From positions 29,230,744-29,294,743 of the forward strand of contig JALJCS010000004.1 in NCBI GenBank assembly GCA_023055355.1: a stretch of 64,000 nt of DNA, in the 5' to 3' direction. The notes under the pieces are model-generated. The model saw nothing but the letters and a program-made list of their open reading frames with translations. It was not told the DNA's origin and did no database searches. Of the stretch, positions 38,201-50,850 are shown piece by piece; position 1 is the stretch's first letter, and each line of letters begins with the position of its first letter. The position numbers were made by a program, and so were the translations under genes. The stretch is from Agelaius tricolor (taxonomy: Eukaryota; Chordata; Aves; Passeriformes; Icteridae).

Positions 38201-38699
38201 GCTTGATCATGTATTGGGAAAGATGATACTTCTTCCTAAATTTGTGTTAGTGAGATAGGCAATGACTTCACAGAATCACTGCAGCAAGTTGTAAATGATG
38301 TATGAAATGAGAAACCCGGCCCATAGCATAGAGCAAAAATCTATAGTTAGCATTGTGCAGTGGCTGTGGCACTGTGTGTTGTTTGCAACAGCATTAAACT
38401 TGGTAAGATTGATCAGAGGCACACAGAATTTTAAGGAACAAAATAAAACATGTAAATTAGTTTTTCAATTTCCTGGTTTCCCTCTGCTTTCTCATGAAGC
38501 AATTGTCATTCTAAGCTGGTTCATGTTACATCACCTTCTAATATTCTACCTGTCTATGCTAAAGTGAAATCTATTTGGATAGTACTGGTTTTCTCTTAAG
38601 ATAAGTAACAGTAATATTCCAGTCCTTTTAAGAATAAGAAACATACATTATCCAAAATTTTAAGACATCTTCTAAGGTTATCTAAATATCTTGAAGAAG
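35223..38699. other. Unassigned AT-rich non-coding DNA
   Basis: About 3.5 kb without a recognised gene. Small structures include an inverted repeat TCACATCC-TG-GGATGTGA (35655-35672), a bulged stem around 35568-35600, and a TTACATATTA-type AT-rich tandem region at about 37430-37500. Nothing here shows coding character. Confidence 0.5.
37430..37500 (+). repeat. AT-rich imperfect tandem repeat
   Basis: Units like TATTTACATAT and TTATATTACTTACAT recur with irregular spacing. This is low-complexity AT-rich sequence. Confidence 0.65.
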
Positions 38700-39581
38700 T
38701 AGCAGAATTACTAATGATTCAAAATTTAGTGAATTTGAAGATAACACCAAATTGTGTGGGTGTGTTGAACTCCTGGAGGGCAAGAAGGCTCTGCAGAGGG
38801 ATCTGGGCAGGCTGGACCATGGGCCAAGGCCAGTGGTGTGAGGTTCAACAAGGCCCAGTGCTGGGTCCTGCCCTTGGGTCACAGCAAGCCCAGGCAGTGC
38901 CACAGGCTGGGGCAGAGTGGCTGCAAAGCTGCCACAGGAAAAGGCCCTGGGGGTGCTGGTGACAGCAGCTGAACAGGAGCCAGCAGTGCCCAGGTGGCCA
39001 AGAAGGCCAATGGCATCCTGGCCTGTGCCAGCAATGGTGTGGCCAGCAAGAGCAGGGCAGGGATTGTCCCCCTGTACTGGGCACTGGTGAGGCCACACCT
39101 CAGATCCTGTGCTCAGTTTTGGGCCCCTCACTGAATGAAAGACATGGAAGTGCTGGAGCATGTCCAGAGAAGGGCAGTGGAGCTGTGGGCTGATGAAGGC
39201 TCTGGAGCACTACAGTCCTACAAGGAGCAGCTGAGGGAGGGACCTGCAGTTTTTTTCAGCTGGAGGAAAGGAGGCTGAGTGTGGATCTTATCACTCTTGA
39301 CAGCTCCCTGATAGGAGGTTGTAGCCAGGTGGTATCAGACTCTTCTCCCGAGTAAAAAGTGAGAGGAATAGAGACAGTGGTGAAAGATACTTCTTTATGG
39401 AAAGTGAAGACTTTCCAAGCATTGGAACATCCTCGTGAGGCCAGTTTTGGAGTCACCTTCCCTGGAACTATTTCAAAGATGTGTAGACAATACACTTAGG
39501 GACATATGTTTAGTGGGGAACTTGGCAGTGTCACTCCTAACTGTTTTTTCCAAATTAAACAATTATGTGATTTTATGATAG
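38700..39581 (+). mobile_element. CR1 LINE fragment, GC-rich type
   Basis: A plus-strand CR1 of about 880 bp. It starts near the palm motif (GAAGATAACACCAAATTGTG, the decayed counterpart of the FADDTKLG coding stretch). It continues through GGGATCTGGGCAGGCTGGAC, GGTTCAACAAGGCCCAGTGC, GGCCCTGGGGGTGCTGGTGA and CCCCTGTACTGGGCACTGGT, and ends in a decayed tail (TTATGTGATTTTATGATAG). Its GC content is far above that of its surroundings, which is a property of this CR1 segment and not a gene signal. The 159-codon minus-strand frame at 38682-39161 is antisense to it. The frames are broken, and the 3' part is more decayed than the 5' part. Confidence 0.93.
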
Positions 39582-40591
39582 AAACACAATGCACTAGGTA
39601 TGGGGTTTTTTCCTCTTTAAATCTCTTAATTATGAAGTGTTTAAATATTTAATGAAATATTCTTTGCCATTAGGCATCTCAGATTTAAAGATGTGCTAAT
39701 AGGCAGCATTACTTTGTGTCACAAAATCTGATGTAAATAATAATGAACATTAAAGGGTACACCTTAACTGCACTATTGCAGAGAATTGTCTAAACTGTGT
39801 TTGCTTTGAGGAAAGCTCTAAAATGTCCCAGTTAGCTGTCAAAATGCTCCTGTAAAGCAAGAGATGAAGAAGATAACCAAGGCTATCATTGAAGATTAAT
39901 CAAGCCCCTCAAAACAATCAGATCTTTTTTAAAAAACATAAAATTCATTCAAGTGGCAGATTATAGACTTTTTAAACTGCTTCCTGATGTGCATTCTGTC
40001 CACATTTGTACCTTTTTTCAGCCAAAAACCTTTTTTACAGAAGGGTAGATTTTTCATATGTGGTTTCATTATATGAGGTAGATATTTCAAGAAATTGCAA
40101 CTATTTTGGTTTTAGACAAGAAAAAAATATAGAGCCGGTAACTGAAGGACTTTTTACTGGGAAAACTTAGAGAAATGAAGACAAGTCTACTATAAGTGCA
40201 AAAACTAAGATGCTTAAATAAAGCACATTAAACACCTGTTTTTATATTTTCACTACTCCTTGAAAAAAGTATTGAAATATAGCTCTCCAAAACTCCTTTA
40301 CTTCTAAATGAGAGTATTTACAGAAGACCTCATAAATTGAAATTATCCAAATTTACCCTCAAAATTTTTTGCTTGTTCCGAGTGTTCCCAGGTAGAGAGG
40401 ATTTGAAGACAGCTCTGTTATGCAACATGTCATGTAGCCATTAGGAAATATAGGGTTGCATAACTTTTAAATTATCACCTGTGGTTTTGAGTGGCGGAGG
40501 ATTTCTTCACATCCTTGAATGTCTATATACTCTTTCTAACTATCTAAGTTAAAATTTTGCTAGATAAGAAAAAAGCACAAAGGAAGGAAGT
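39582..40591. other. Unassigned AT-rich non-coding DNA
   Basis: About 1 kb between a CR1 copy and the GGAA repeat. No gene, repeat or structure is recognised. Confidence 0.5.
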
Positions 40592-40710
40592 GGAGGAGGG
40601 AAGGAAGGAAGGAAGGAAGGAAGGAAGGAAGGAAGGAAGGAAGGAAGGAAGGAAGGAAGGAAGGAAGGAAGGAAGGAAGGAAGGAAGGAAGGAAGGAAGG
40701 AAAGGAAGAA
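40592..40710 (+). repeat. (AAGG)n tetranucleotide microsatellite
   Basis: The plus strand is purine-only from 40592 to 40710. Positions 40601-40700 are 25 uninterrupted AAGG units. It is perfect, so it is probably young and length-variable between individuals. GGAA is the core recognised by ETS-family factors, and long GGAA arrays are known to bind some of them in mammals; relevance here is only a possibility. Open frames across it (Lys-Glu-Gly-Arg plus, Pro-Ser-Phe-Leu minus) are artefacts. Confidence 0.98.
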
Positions 40711-41499
40711 CCAGTGTGAATGGAGAAGTGTTTATAAGTGGGCATTTTTTCTCCAGAACATCTGTGAACATATTTTAATGAGACCTTCCTTGACATATGA
40801 CTACAGAGCTCCAACACCTTCCATTTCCTGTACCCAGATTTACCTTCCACTCCTCTTCAGTTCTCATTTTCCCTTTTCCATATTATTTCCACACTTAGAA
40901 TTCTCAAAATGCAGCCAATTTTTACCTATTTAAAAATTACCTGAAGACATGTCGTGTTAAATTTGTTATTTTTTAGGTTTAAAAAGACTAACTGAAAATT
41001 AAAAGCCTATTCTTAAAGGTACTTAGTCTATTAATTGAAACTGAAACCTAAAAATCATTGTGAATAGTGATAAACAGAATGAAAAAATTGCTATTTTTAC
41101 AAAATATCCATAAATTTAAATACAAAATTAATTATGGCATATTGCTACTATTGTTGTAGTTATATTTTATTAATATTTATTATAATTTTTTATATATCCG
41201 ATAGTTAAGAGAGAAGGAAGGAAAGGTCAAATTCTTCCAGTCTCTTTTTATTACCTTTTCACCTCAGCTCTATACTGAAAATCAGGACTTCTCATGTCAC
41301 TCCCATTTCCACACCTTATCAGAACATTCATATCAGAACAGCTGATTTATGTTTAAGATGAATCTTGGGGAAAAAATAGCACATATTGTCAAAGAAATTT
41401 GTTTACCACTGAATCTCACAAAAAGATCACTACATTATCATTTACTGGGGTTAGAGTGTTTTTTATAATTATTATTCATCATTTTCTGGAGGTGCATTT

Positions 41500-41556
41500 G
41501 TTGATACATAGAGAATTTTTGTTGATACATAAAGAATATGTTGATACATATAGACT
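41500..41556 (+). repeat. Three-copy tandem repeat (GTTGATACATA core)
   Basis: The core GTTGATACATA begins at 41500, 41521 and 41540, followed by variable A/G/T-rich spacers. The period is 19-21 bp. No known function. Confidence 0.9.
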
Positions 41557-41803
41557 TTTTTCTGTATTTGTCTTTTTCCCTTACTAAAAACACACTTTCT
41601 GAGGGACTAAAACATATGAGGCAAAAAGTATTTCAAGTCAGTGACTGTTGTTCCTTGGTAACAATACACAGACACTTCCCTTTATAAATAAGGCCTTAGC
41701 AGCTCACTATCATTTGTTTCCCAGTATTTCTGTAGCAGGAATCTTCTTGTGTGACTTATTTACTAACTTTTTTGTTTCTTGTATTGTAATATTCACTTGC
41801 TCT

Positions 41804-41829
41804 GAAGATTAATGTTGAAGATTAATGTT
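41804..41829 (+). repeat. 13-bp tandem duplication
   Basis: GAAGATTAATGTT occurs twice head to tail. Confidence 0.92.
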
Positions 41830-44800
41830 GGAACCCATAAATATTAAACAACAAAAAACACCCTGAAAAATATTTATCTAATACTGTCATGTTCCACCTC
41901 ATTCCTTTGTCTCAAGTACTGTGGAACCTATAATTCACTGAGGAAAAAAATTTTAATGAGAGTTTGGTAGTATTATTATGTTGTTATCAAACTTCTTTCT
42001 GGAAGTCTCAGGTCTTCATTTTGATTACTAAAAATATGCACTGATTTCTTAAAATATGTTTGGAACATTGAAACTTCTTTTAGGTGAATGCTTTTGCTTT
42101 CAGATAATTTTAAAATACTTTTTAAATATTTCTTGATTCCTAAGTACAAGTACATTATTATACATTTATGAACATCCTTTAATAATATTAGTAGTAATAA
42201 TAATGATAATGATGAAAATGGGCCTTTTGCCCATTAGTTCCTCATGTCCTGAATTATTCTTAAAAAACTTCAAAAAGTCATTTATTTTTCTTTCATTTTA
42301 AAAAAACTTCTTGGAAGCATTACAAATTAAAAAAAAATCTTTAAATCCAAAGTTCCTGTTTTGCCCATTCAAGCCACTCTTGCAAAATTCTGGAGACAGA
42401 TATTTTTTCTTATAATTAGTCTTAAGAATCTTGAGAGTTTTCAAAGAAAAGGTATAGAAAACCTTATTTTCTCTACTAAACCATAGACTGCCCATGTTCC
42501 AGTGGGCCACCTAGCATCTGTATCTAGGAAAGCATTATGATAACAGCTCTAAACAAATGAAATTATGTTATTTCATTATTATTATAACTAAGAAAGCAAA
42601 TTTTACACATGATAACAGTTTCTAACATAAAAATTTGGTTTAGGATTCTTTGAGACTTCTGTAACTCACCACAGGACTTTAAAGTGAACATGGATCATAG
42701 TAGAGGAATAATACACACAGAATAGAAAGAAAACCAGTTAGAACTACCATATGTGCAATGTACATAGATACAGCATTTTTAACATAGCATGTAGAGAAAC
42801 CGTAAGAATTGGGAAAGCTTGTTTTACTGTCAGGAATTAAAGAGCTGAATCTATGAGCTTAAACAGGGGAATTAAAAATTGGTTTCTCTGTAGTTTGTAT
42901 GTATGTAAGTGAAAATTTTTGATAATGTCAGTTTTCAGATCCCACTGTCTCAAAGCCATCAGACAATTTAGTTGGGAAATAGTAGGCCCATTTTAACAAG
43001 CAAGGCTAATGAGACACTAAAATTATTTCTCTAAGAATATTGTGAATTCCCCATAGAGAAGGTTTTAAAATAAATATTAGATGCTTTTCCAAAAGGTGTG
43101 TTTTTGGAGTGCAAGAGACACAGCAATGGTTTGAGGATGGACTAGGGGAGAGAAATTGTGTAACCTCTGTTATACAGTAAATAAGAACAAATTATGAAAA
43201 TGACCATTTCTAAAGTTCATGTAAAAGGACTGATAAATTGGTTGCTCATAAGCGTTATAAGTCCGTAATTGTCCTGATATTTTAAAGAAGTGATATCTTT
43301 AACTTTGTAAGCCTGTTCAATTATGTATCTAAAATTTGATTTCACAATCCTATTTTAATACATTATGGACATATTAAACTGTAACAATGAAGTTTTCAGG
43401 CATGCATGCACAGAAAGTGAAGGGGTTTCTTTTATTACTATTTGTACTAACACTTAAGTTCACTGCTTAAACAGAGACTTATTACATTGGAATTTTCCCA
43501 CTTTTTACTTTTTGTCACTTTTTCCTTCTTTCTACTTTTGTTTGGCTTAAGTTTTTTTTGAGGACAAATTTCTAACTTGGGTACATATTTTAAGAAGTGT
43601 GCACCTATGTAAATCAAATTCTAATATTTACAATAGTGCCTTCATCCATTAAAACAAAAAGCTTCCCATGCACTGCTCTGTCTTGAAACTGTTCAGGCCT
43701 AGCAGCCGGGATTGATGAACTCTGCAAACATAGACCAATTTCCAATTGCTTAAGTCATTCCTCACCTGCTGGTTTTGCCTTAAGCATGGCATAACCATCT
43801 ACACTGAAGATAAAATGCAGTTTCAAGGTGATTCTATCTGTACCAGGGTTTTACTGAAAAAGATTTTGTATAAAGTCCTGATTTGTGGCAGAGACTGACA
43901 CCTCTGGCGCCTTCTTCATATCTGCTTGTACTTTATCTTTTTACTCCATTACTTTTTATTTGTAAATAAGATAAATTCTTCTTGATGGGTGAGGAAATTT
44001 TGAGTTTGAAACAAACAAAGTTTTTGAATCTGGGTATCAATCTTGGTGACCCTTACCTAAAAAGAGTCTGGTAACTGTAAAGAGTTAACTACAGTCAACA
44101 GAACAATGTGCCACCAACTTCTTCAAATTTCAGTTTTTCAGAATTCAGAGTTGTCTTTTAAATTAAACCAAAAATAAGTACATACATCCCTTGTCTAATT
44201 GGTTCATAACGCCTCCAGGAAGTCAGAGCACCTCTAGGAAGTTGATCACAATTGAGCTGGTTCTCACATTACTGGGTTAATACCCCTGGTTTATACATCA
44301 CAGCAGTCCTCTTTTCTCATGTAGCCTTTTTCTAGGCTGTTTAAGTCCCTCTTCCTTCAATACCAGGAAGACATTGGTAACTGTGAAGTCCAGTTATTAA
44401 ATTCTGAGTCACAGTGTGATATCTCATTAGTCAGTGATGGGACTGTTTTAAACTCAGCAAGCAACTTAGATGCCTGTTAAACCTTGAAACTATCACTTTT
44501 AATCATCTTCTCCAAAAAGAGACTTCAAGGAACCATAAGGTTGTTTGTGTACACACTGTAACTATTTAAAGTGCATTTTATTTAATATTTGCCTGATCTG
44601 CCTCTTTAAAGGAAGATATATTTATTTCAGAAATAAATAAAATAAAATAGGATCCATGTACTTTAAATATCTGTTCATTTTAATCTATCAAATAATAATT
44701 GAACAAGAAAATAATTGAGATCATCCTAATTCTCAACACAGCAACAATTTGGACAGGATGACAGAAATAGGAAATAACCAAAACATAATCAGTAGAAAAG

Positions 44801-45521
44801 TTTGGTTTATATTTTCAGTCACCTCAGATGGTTTTATGGAAATTATGTAAGAATAAACTACAGGGGGCAGCAAATATTAACCAGATATGAAAGCCAATAG
44901 ATTGAAGCAAGACTCAGAAGTCCTCCTAGTGAACTTTGGTTCCTTGTCTCTTGTAGATTTTGGAGATTAACTTTCAAGACTTGTTACTGAATAACTGATT
45001 ATATTTAGAAACTAGTCAAATTAATATGGTTTCTGTGTGTCTTTAGGCAATGAAACAGCACTGATCAGTATATTGTTTTCAAAGCACTTTTTTGTCTAAA
45101 ACATCTGGGCATTCTCACTTAATTGTTTCCATTCTTCTCTTAAGGGCTGAATTTTTTGCCTTTTTTAATACTTTGCATCCAAAAAATTTTAAATAACCTA
45201 CTATGTTTTGCCAGAGCTCAAATTTATATAGTGAAACAGTAAGTGAAGTCCAGACTATCTCTTACCCTCACAATATACTTTGTCCTCTTTAAATGCTCTT
45301 TTCCATAGAGACTTGTTTACTGACATGGATTATAAACTTATTATGAGTTTCCTGATTTAACAAATATAAGACTGAAACTCTGACTATGGTGATTGCATTG
45401 CAAGAAGAATTTGAATTCAGTAAATCTAGGATGAGAGAGCTAAATTATTTTGATATATTTTAGCTCTACCTTTGTGCACTCAGTGATCCTAATAAATATG
45501 AAAACAAAAGGTGAAATGCTA

Positions 45522-45618
45522 GGGGTTTTTTGTGTATTTGTTTGTTTTGGGAGTTTTTGTTTGTTTGAGATTTTGGGGTTTATTTTGTTTGTTTATTCAT
45601 TTGATTGGGTTTTGTGAT
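45522..45618 (+). repeat. G/T-rich low-complexity tract
   Basis: GGGGTTTTTTG, TTTGTTTGTTTG and TTTTGGGG blocks are present with few A interruptions and only one or two C. It is the same type of tract as at 5103 and 47039. Confidence 0.75.
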
Positions 45619-47038
45619 AATTCTTGTACTGAGAAAATCCCTTCTTTAAAAGAAAAAAAATAGCAAATTGTAGTGGTTACATTTTTTCTAAATCATAATA
45701 TTGTGCTTCTGGACACTTGCTTCATGGTTATGGATATGCTGCCATTTTTATCTTTTTTGGTAGAACAGATTTCTCAAATGCTGGAGTATCCTAAACATTT
45801 ATCTTCTATGTGCCATAGTATTAGGAATTCTATTGCTATTCTTATAGTAATTTTATGCTATTTGGATAATTTTTAAGAATCCTTGATTTATTTTTAATTT
45901 GATCTAATCTTTAAAATTAGTATGCACCCATCAAACTGTACTTTTGTGTCTTCTGTTCCCTCATGGAATTATTTTTGTATCTAAAGAAAGCAATGATAAT
46001 CACTGCTTATTGACATGCTACAACACAGAGAGACTTAAAATATTCCAAGACATGAATCTTATCTTGCATTTCTCATAAATACAAGTAGTTACCTCACAAA
46101 CCCTTCCGCAGACTGAAAATGCTGTCAACCACATCTGCATGGAACTCATCAATTAACTGCATAGTCATCAACTAAATGCAAATCAACACACATACTTCCA
46201 GAGTTGTTCAAATATTTAAGAGAAAAATTAATCATCTTGTAAGGATCATGATTTATCATGGAATTCTGATGAGATTGTATATCGCACATACATATCCACA
46301 TACATATGTTAGATGCAAACTTATATAAATTTAAAAACACCAAACATTCATCCACAGAAAAATTATGGAACTGATTAGGATGTTCCTAACACTATGCCTT
46401 CTTTTGAGCACTACTGGAATTGCATCTCTGGCACATAACAGTCTAGCAGTAAGGAAGTGGTAGAAAAGCAGAGTATCAGAGATTATCCTTGGACAAAGAT
46501 GCTATCAAATGACAACCTGGAAGAATAAGAAAATATTCTCTTTCTTGGCCTAAGCTCACCCAGGCTTCATGTCAAGGAAGAAACTTCCTCCTACTAGGAA
46601 GAAAAACCTGTTCCACTTGGAAAAATAAACAGAGCAAAATGATACTTGAACAGATCTGACAAACAGCAATATGCTTTGATTTAGGAAATCCAACTTTTAT
46701 ATATTTTTAGAAACTCACCGTTCTCTACCTCACTATTTTTATTCTGTTTTCCAGCTTAAATTTGCCTTGAGCATGTGTCATGAGTTTACAGAACGCAGAT
46801 GACAAATCAGGCATGACCTTTCAGTTTGGAAATTAACTTTATTGGTATTTGCACAGGTGGAAGTAGCACTATATCAGAAACATAAAGTCCCCACAGATGA
46901 TGAGCATAATCTCCGTTAATGGTATGCCAAGGTTTTTTCTCAAAAAAATCACAAGTTAGAAATCACAGGATGCTTTTTAAAGTGTATCTTGTTAACACAG
47001 TTTTCTGTCTCTTGTAGTGATTTGATGGGGGAGAGAGC

Positions 47039-47097
47039 TTGTTTGGTTGGTTGGTTTGGTTGTGGGTTTTCATTTGTTTTGTTTTGGTTTTTTTGTC
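47039..47097 (+). repeat. G/T-rich low-complexity tract
   Basis: TTGGTTGG and GTTTTG repeats, finishing in a T run. The composition is near-pure G/T. Confidence 0.75.
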
Positions 47098-48139
47098 TGA
47101 GTTAGTGTTTTCGCAAGTAATGTATTGGAGAAGGAACATTCTGGGTCTTTTCCTCACCATTCTGTAAGGCAATAACTCATACACTTCACAAGAAACACAT
47201 ATGTCAGTGCTCCCAAGTATTTTGTTAATATGTATTTATTTATTTAAGATTATTTTAACACTAAAAATATAAATTTCCCCCAAAAAATTGACTTCAGATT
47301 TTAGAAATTTCAAGAGGTGTTTATGAACCAGAAGACATATTATACTTTTCAAAATGTTTTCATAATGCTCCTAATGCTCTAAAGTTTTTTACTGTTTCTG
47401 AACTTTTCAATATAATAACATGGCATACATACAGAAAACATTTGTTTCAGTAGATATATCAGCACATACGGCTAGCAGAAGTTAATGTAATGAAGAAATC
47501 TCTAACAAACTGATTCTTACTGAAACAGACTGAAAACAGTTCTGATTTTCATTTCAATTTAAAAATAAACAGGCCTTAGCAACTGGATTTTTTCTCCTTG
47601 AATATAAGGAAGTTCAACTAGCTTCAAATAAACAACTAACATTTATTTATAAATTAAAAACAGTTGTTTGTTTGTTTGTGGGTTTTTATGATGTGGCTAG
47701 TTTTGGAGCCAATTAAACCCAGCTATACACCAATGAAATCTGCTAGGAAATATCAGAGCCACAGCTTCCACTAATAACTAAAATTTTGAGATATTGTAAC
47801 CCCCCCCTCTGGATATGGGAGACTTAGGAAAATGCCAGGAACTTTTTATTTGCTTTCTTGTACAAAAATCACAGAAAATAAAATTTTTGAACCCAAAGGC
47901 ACTCCAATTCATGGAGAACAGGTGGTAAACCACTCTGGTTTTAAGACCTTAAATTCTTAGTGCTCCTTTTGACTGTGGCTGGATTTATGGAGAAACATAA
48001 ACTCTGAGAGTGTGCAGTCTTACTATGACTTTCAAGAGCAGAAAGACTGACTTATACCTAGGAAATATTCTGCAGAATAACTTTATTTTATGACCACTGA
48101 TAATTGCAATTTGGAACACTTAAAACTGTCAAATTAAAA

Positions 48140-48205
48140 TAAACAACAACAAAACCAGAAACAAACAAGCAAATGAATAAACCAAATCCAATTCCCAAAA
48201 AAATC
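48140..48205 (+). repeat. A/C-rich low-complexity tract
   Basis: AAACAACAACAAAACCAG-like and AAACAAACAAGC-like sequence. It is the complementary type of the G/T tracts. Confidence 0.65.
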
Positions 48206-50582
48206 TAGTGCAATAAACAGATCACTTATTTAACAAAAGGCAGATAATGTAGTTCAAAATATGTGTGACAGAAAGTCATGCCTAAAAAGTAAACAAAAAG
48301 TTGATACACTGAATTTTGATTCACATTTGTCTTTATGATTACAAATTTCCAAATTTCCAAACACCAAATGTGTTTAAAAAAAAAAGCCCTGAAAAAAACC
48401 CTGCACCTTTTCTTACATTTCTTAAGCATCTAGTGTATCCTTGGCAAATGGGTGGATTCAAACAAACTGATTTTCCTAACATGAATAAACTGACCTTTAA
48501 TTCCCACTTATGATTTGCATTTTGCTATTTGCATGCTCTTTACATACATTTGCATCACCTCCTCATTAATTCTGTTCTCTAACAATTGTAAAAATTTCTG
48601 ATTTTTCATATTGATATGTTCAAAAATTTTCCTGCCATCTCATTTTGAACCTTTTGTTTTCTTGCTGAACTCTTCAAATGCCAACAATTCTCTTACTCTG
48701 TGTTAAGGGTGCCTATCTGGTTACACCAGATACAAGCTGTTTTCAAGATGCAGAACCTTGTTGCTTTCAAGTGTTCTGACTATGCAGTTGTGAATTCATT
48801 GCTGTTGGTAGGATGAAGCTGACATATGCAAGAATCACACTTGATTTTACTTCAAAGGAATGACTTTTAACTGCCAAAATTAGGGAAGAACTGGATTTCA
48901 TCTCTCTATTGGAATACTACATATCTGTAACAAGCCTAACAACACAATATTTGCAAGTTCCTGTCCAGAATCACAGGAACACAGACACTCTCTGAATTGC
49001 TTCAGAGAATAATTTTTCTGATCCTTCATTCTTGAGCTGCCCAAAAAAGTAGATTCTGTCCTTGGATTTTCATATCAACTTTTTTTTTCTAATTGCATTC
49101 TGCCAATCTGCTGGTGTCACAGAAATCTGGATGTCTCTAAACTGATTGTTCTGATCTTTGCTTGTAACTATTTATTCCTGCTTGAAAGATAATTCTTGAT
49201 ATTGATGACCCAGTTAGAATATGAATAAATTTCTGTAAATAATACTAAGGTTGACAGTGGTCCAGTGGTATTAAAAAAAAAAAAAAAAGAAAAAGGCAAC
49301 ATTAATTAATTATTTAATTGGTTAATCCAAACAAACTAGCATCTCCCACTCCCATAATTACATTTGTGACTGGAAATCATAGTGCTTGAAGTACTTCCTC
49401 AGGATGACTGCAGTCTCTGATTAGGCCTATTACTATTACACAGACCTTCATTCCTTGAACAGAGTAAATGACAAGAAGAGAAAGTTGTCATCCTTCAAAA
49501 TGAGCAACAATAGATGCACAGACATATTTATACCTGTATTTCTCAGAGACTTGCTGGCAGCAGAAGACAAATACTAAATAATTCTGCCTTCTCTTCAGGA
49601 CTGTGTATGCTTATCATGCGAAATATTTTTTAAATTTTCTCCAACAACTACTGATGCAGCAATACATAGTTTTCTTTTACTTCAGTCTTTCCTTCATCCC
49701 CGTTTTCTTTGATGACACAGATAGAGCCCAGATATTTCCAGCTTTCTGCTCCAAATTCAACTCTATGTAGACATTCACATGAAATTTTTCCATCAAAAAA
49801 TTATGGTTTGGCAATTAGAAGCAACTGAATTGTTTCTCTTGCCTATAATGAAGGACATAGCTAGGTATATTGACACAATAAGTATACTGACATATATAAT
49901 TTTGAGATGACTGTGTCTTAACTAAACCTTTTGAAATAACAGAATTGCACAAAATAAAATTTCTTCTTCAAGAAGAGCTGAACAAAATATACCTTTGTAA
50001 CTTGCACTAATTCCTACAGTGAACAAAGAATTCATGGCAGAGTTCAGACTTTTTAAATTTTATTGCCAGCTTTTTTTCTGGCCTTCATATCTTTTTTTTT
50101 CTACCAGAAGGTATCAATGCTTTCTGCAAGCACAAGGCATCACTCAAGGAAGTTGTCCAGACACTACAATAATCATAGCACACCAAACTTTTATGCTTCA
50201 ACACAAGTTTTGCAAGACCTGACAAAGAAAAAACTGACACTTCTCTGATTTACCTAGAGCACACTTTAAATATCCTTATGCATTTGTTAAATAATTTGGA
50301 TAAATGGCAAATGAGATGTACATCTAGAAAGGCCATTTGAGACAGGGAGATAACTTAGCAACTGCGCAGTACTGGTAAAGATAAGATAGTAGTTCTTCAA
50401 TAAGCAGTTCTTTAGGGTACAAAATACTTCATTCCACATTTTTCTGTGTTTTAAGGAAGGGCAGACATTTTAGGAGTGCTGTCCTGTTGCTAGAAGGCCG
50501 CTATTAGCAACAGGTTTCTTTACAGAATAAATCCTTACATAACAAGTAGGTAGTGTAAGCAAATGCCCCTTCCCTATCACAT

Positions 50583-50632
50583 AAATATTGTCCTCTCCTG
50601 TACTTGTAAAATATTGTCCTCTCCTGTACTTG
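50583..50632 (+). repeat. 25-bp exact tandem duplication
   Basis: Copies at 50583-50607 and 50608-50632 (AAATATTGTCCTCTCC start) differ only at the last base (T versus C). It is a recent local duplication, 93 bp left of a CR1 fragment. Confidence 0.95.
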
Positions 50633-50724
50633 CAAACTGATTACTCATTGATACCCTGAGGTATCTAATAGGTGATCAAATAGGAACTTTGACTATATTG
50701 TTGTACTTTCTTCAGGATACTTTT

Positions 50725-50850
50725 AATCACAGAATTGTAGAATGGTTAAGGCTGGGAGGTATCTATAGAGGTGACTTTGAGCACCCTTCTCTGCTCAAGC
50801 AGGGTCATCTGTTGCTGAAGTGAATCACCTAAGTTATAATCTCTCCTAGA
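50725..50850 (-). mobile_element. Short CR1 LINE 3' fragment
   Basis: AATCACAGAATTGTAGAATG followed by GGTTAAGGCTGGGAGG and CTGCTCAAGCAGGGTCATCT is the complement of the CR1 3' UTR. Only about 125 bp are recognisable. The right end is vague. Confidence 0.85.

Larger units (their letters stand above)
40711..50724. other. Unassigned AT-rich non-coding DNA with minor repeats
   Basis: Ten kilobases with no recognisable exon, RNA gene or transposon. It holds only small features: tandem repeats at 41500-41556, 41804-41829 and 50583-50632, G/T tracts at 45522-45618 and 47039-47097, an A/C tract at 48140-48205, a C8 run at 47802-47809 and a poly-A run at 49273-49288. Open frames do not exceed about 75 codons. 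It is the longest stretch of the window free of recognisable transposons. Confidence 0.5.

Noticed and set aside
38682..39161. 159-codon GC-rich open frame on the minus strand
   Set aside because: It is antisense to a plus-strand CR1 fragment whose GC-rich composition keeps chance frames open.
40544..40850. Open frames with Pro-Ser-Phe-Leu or Lys-Glu-Gly-Arg repeats
   Set aside because: They come from the AAGG microsatellite read on the two strands.
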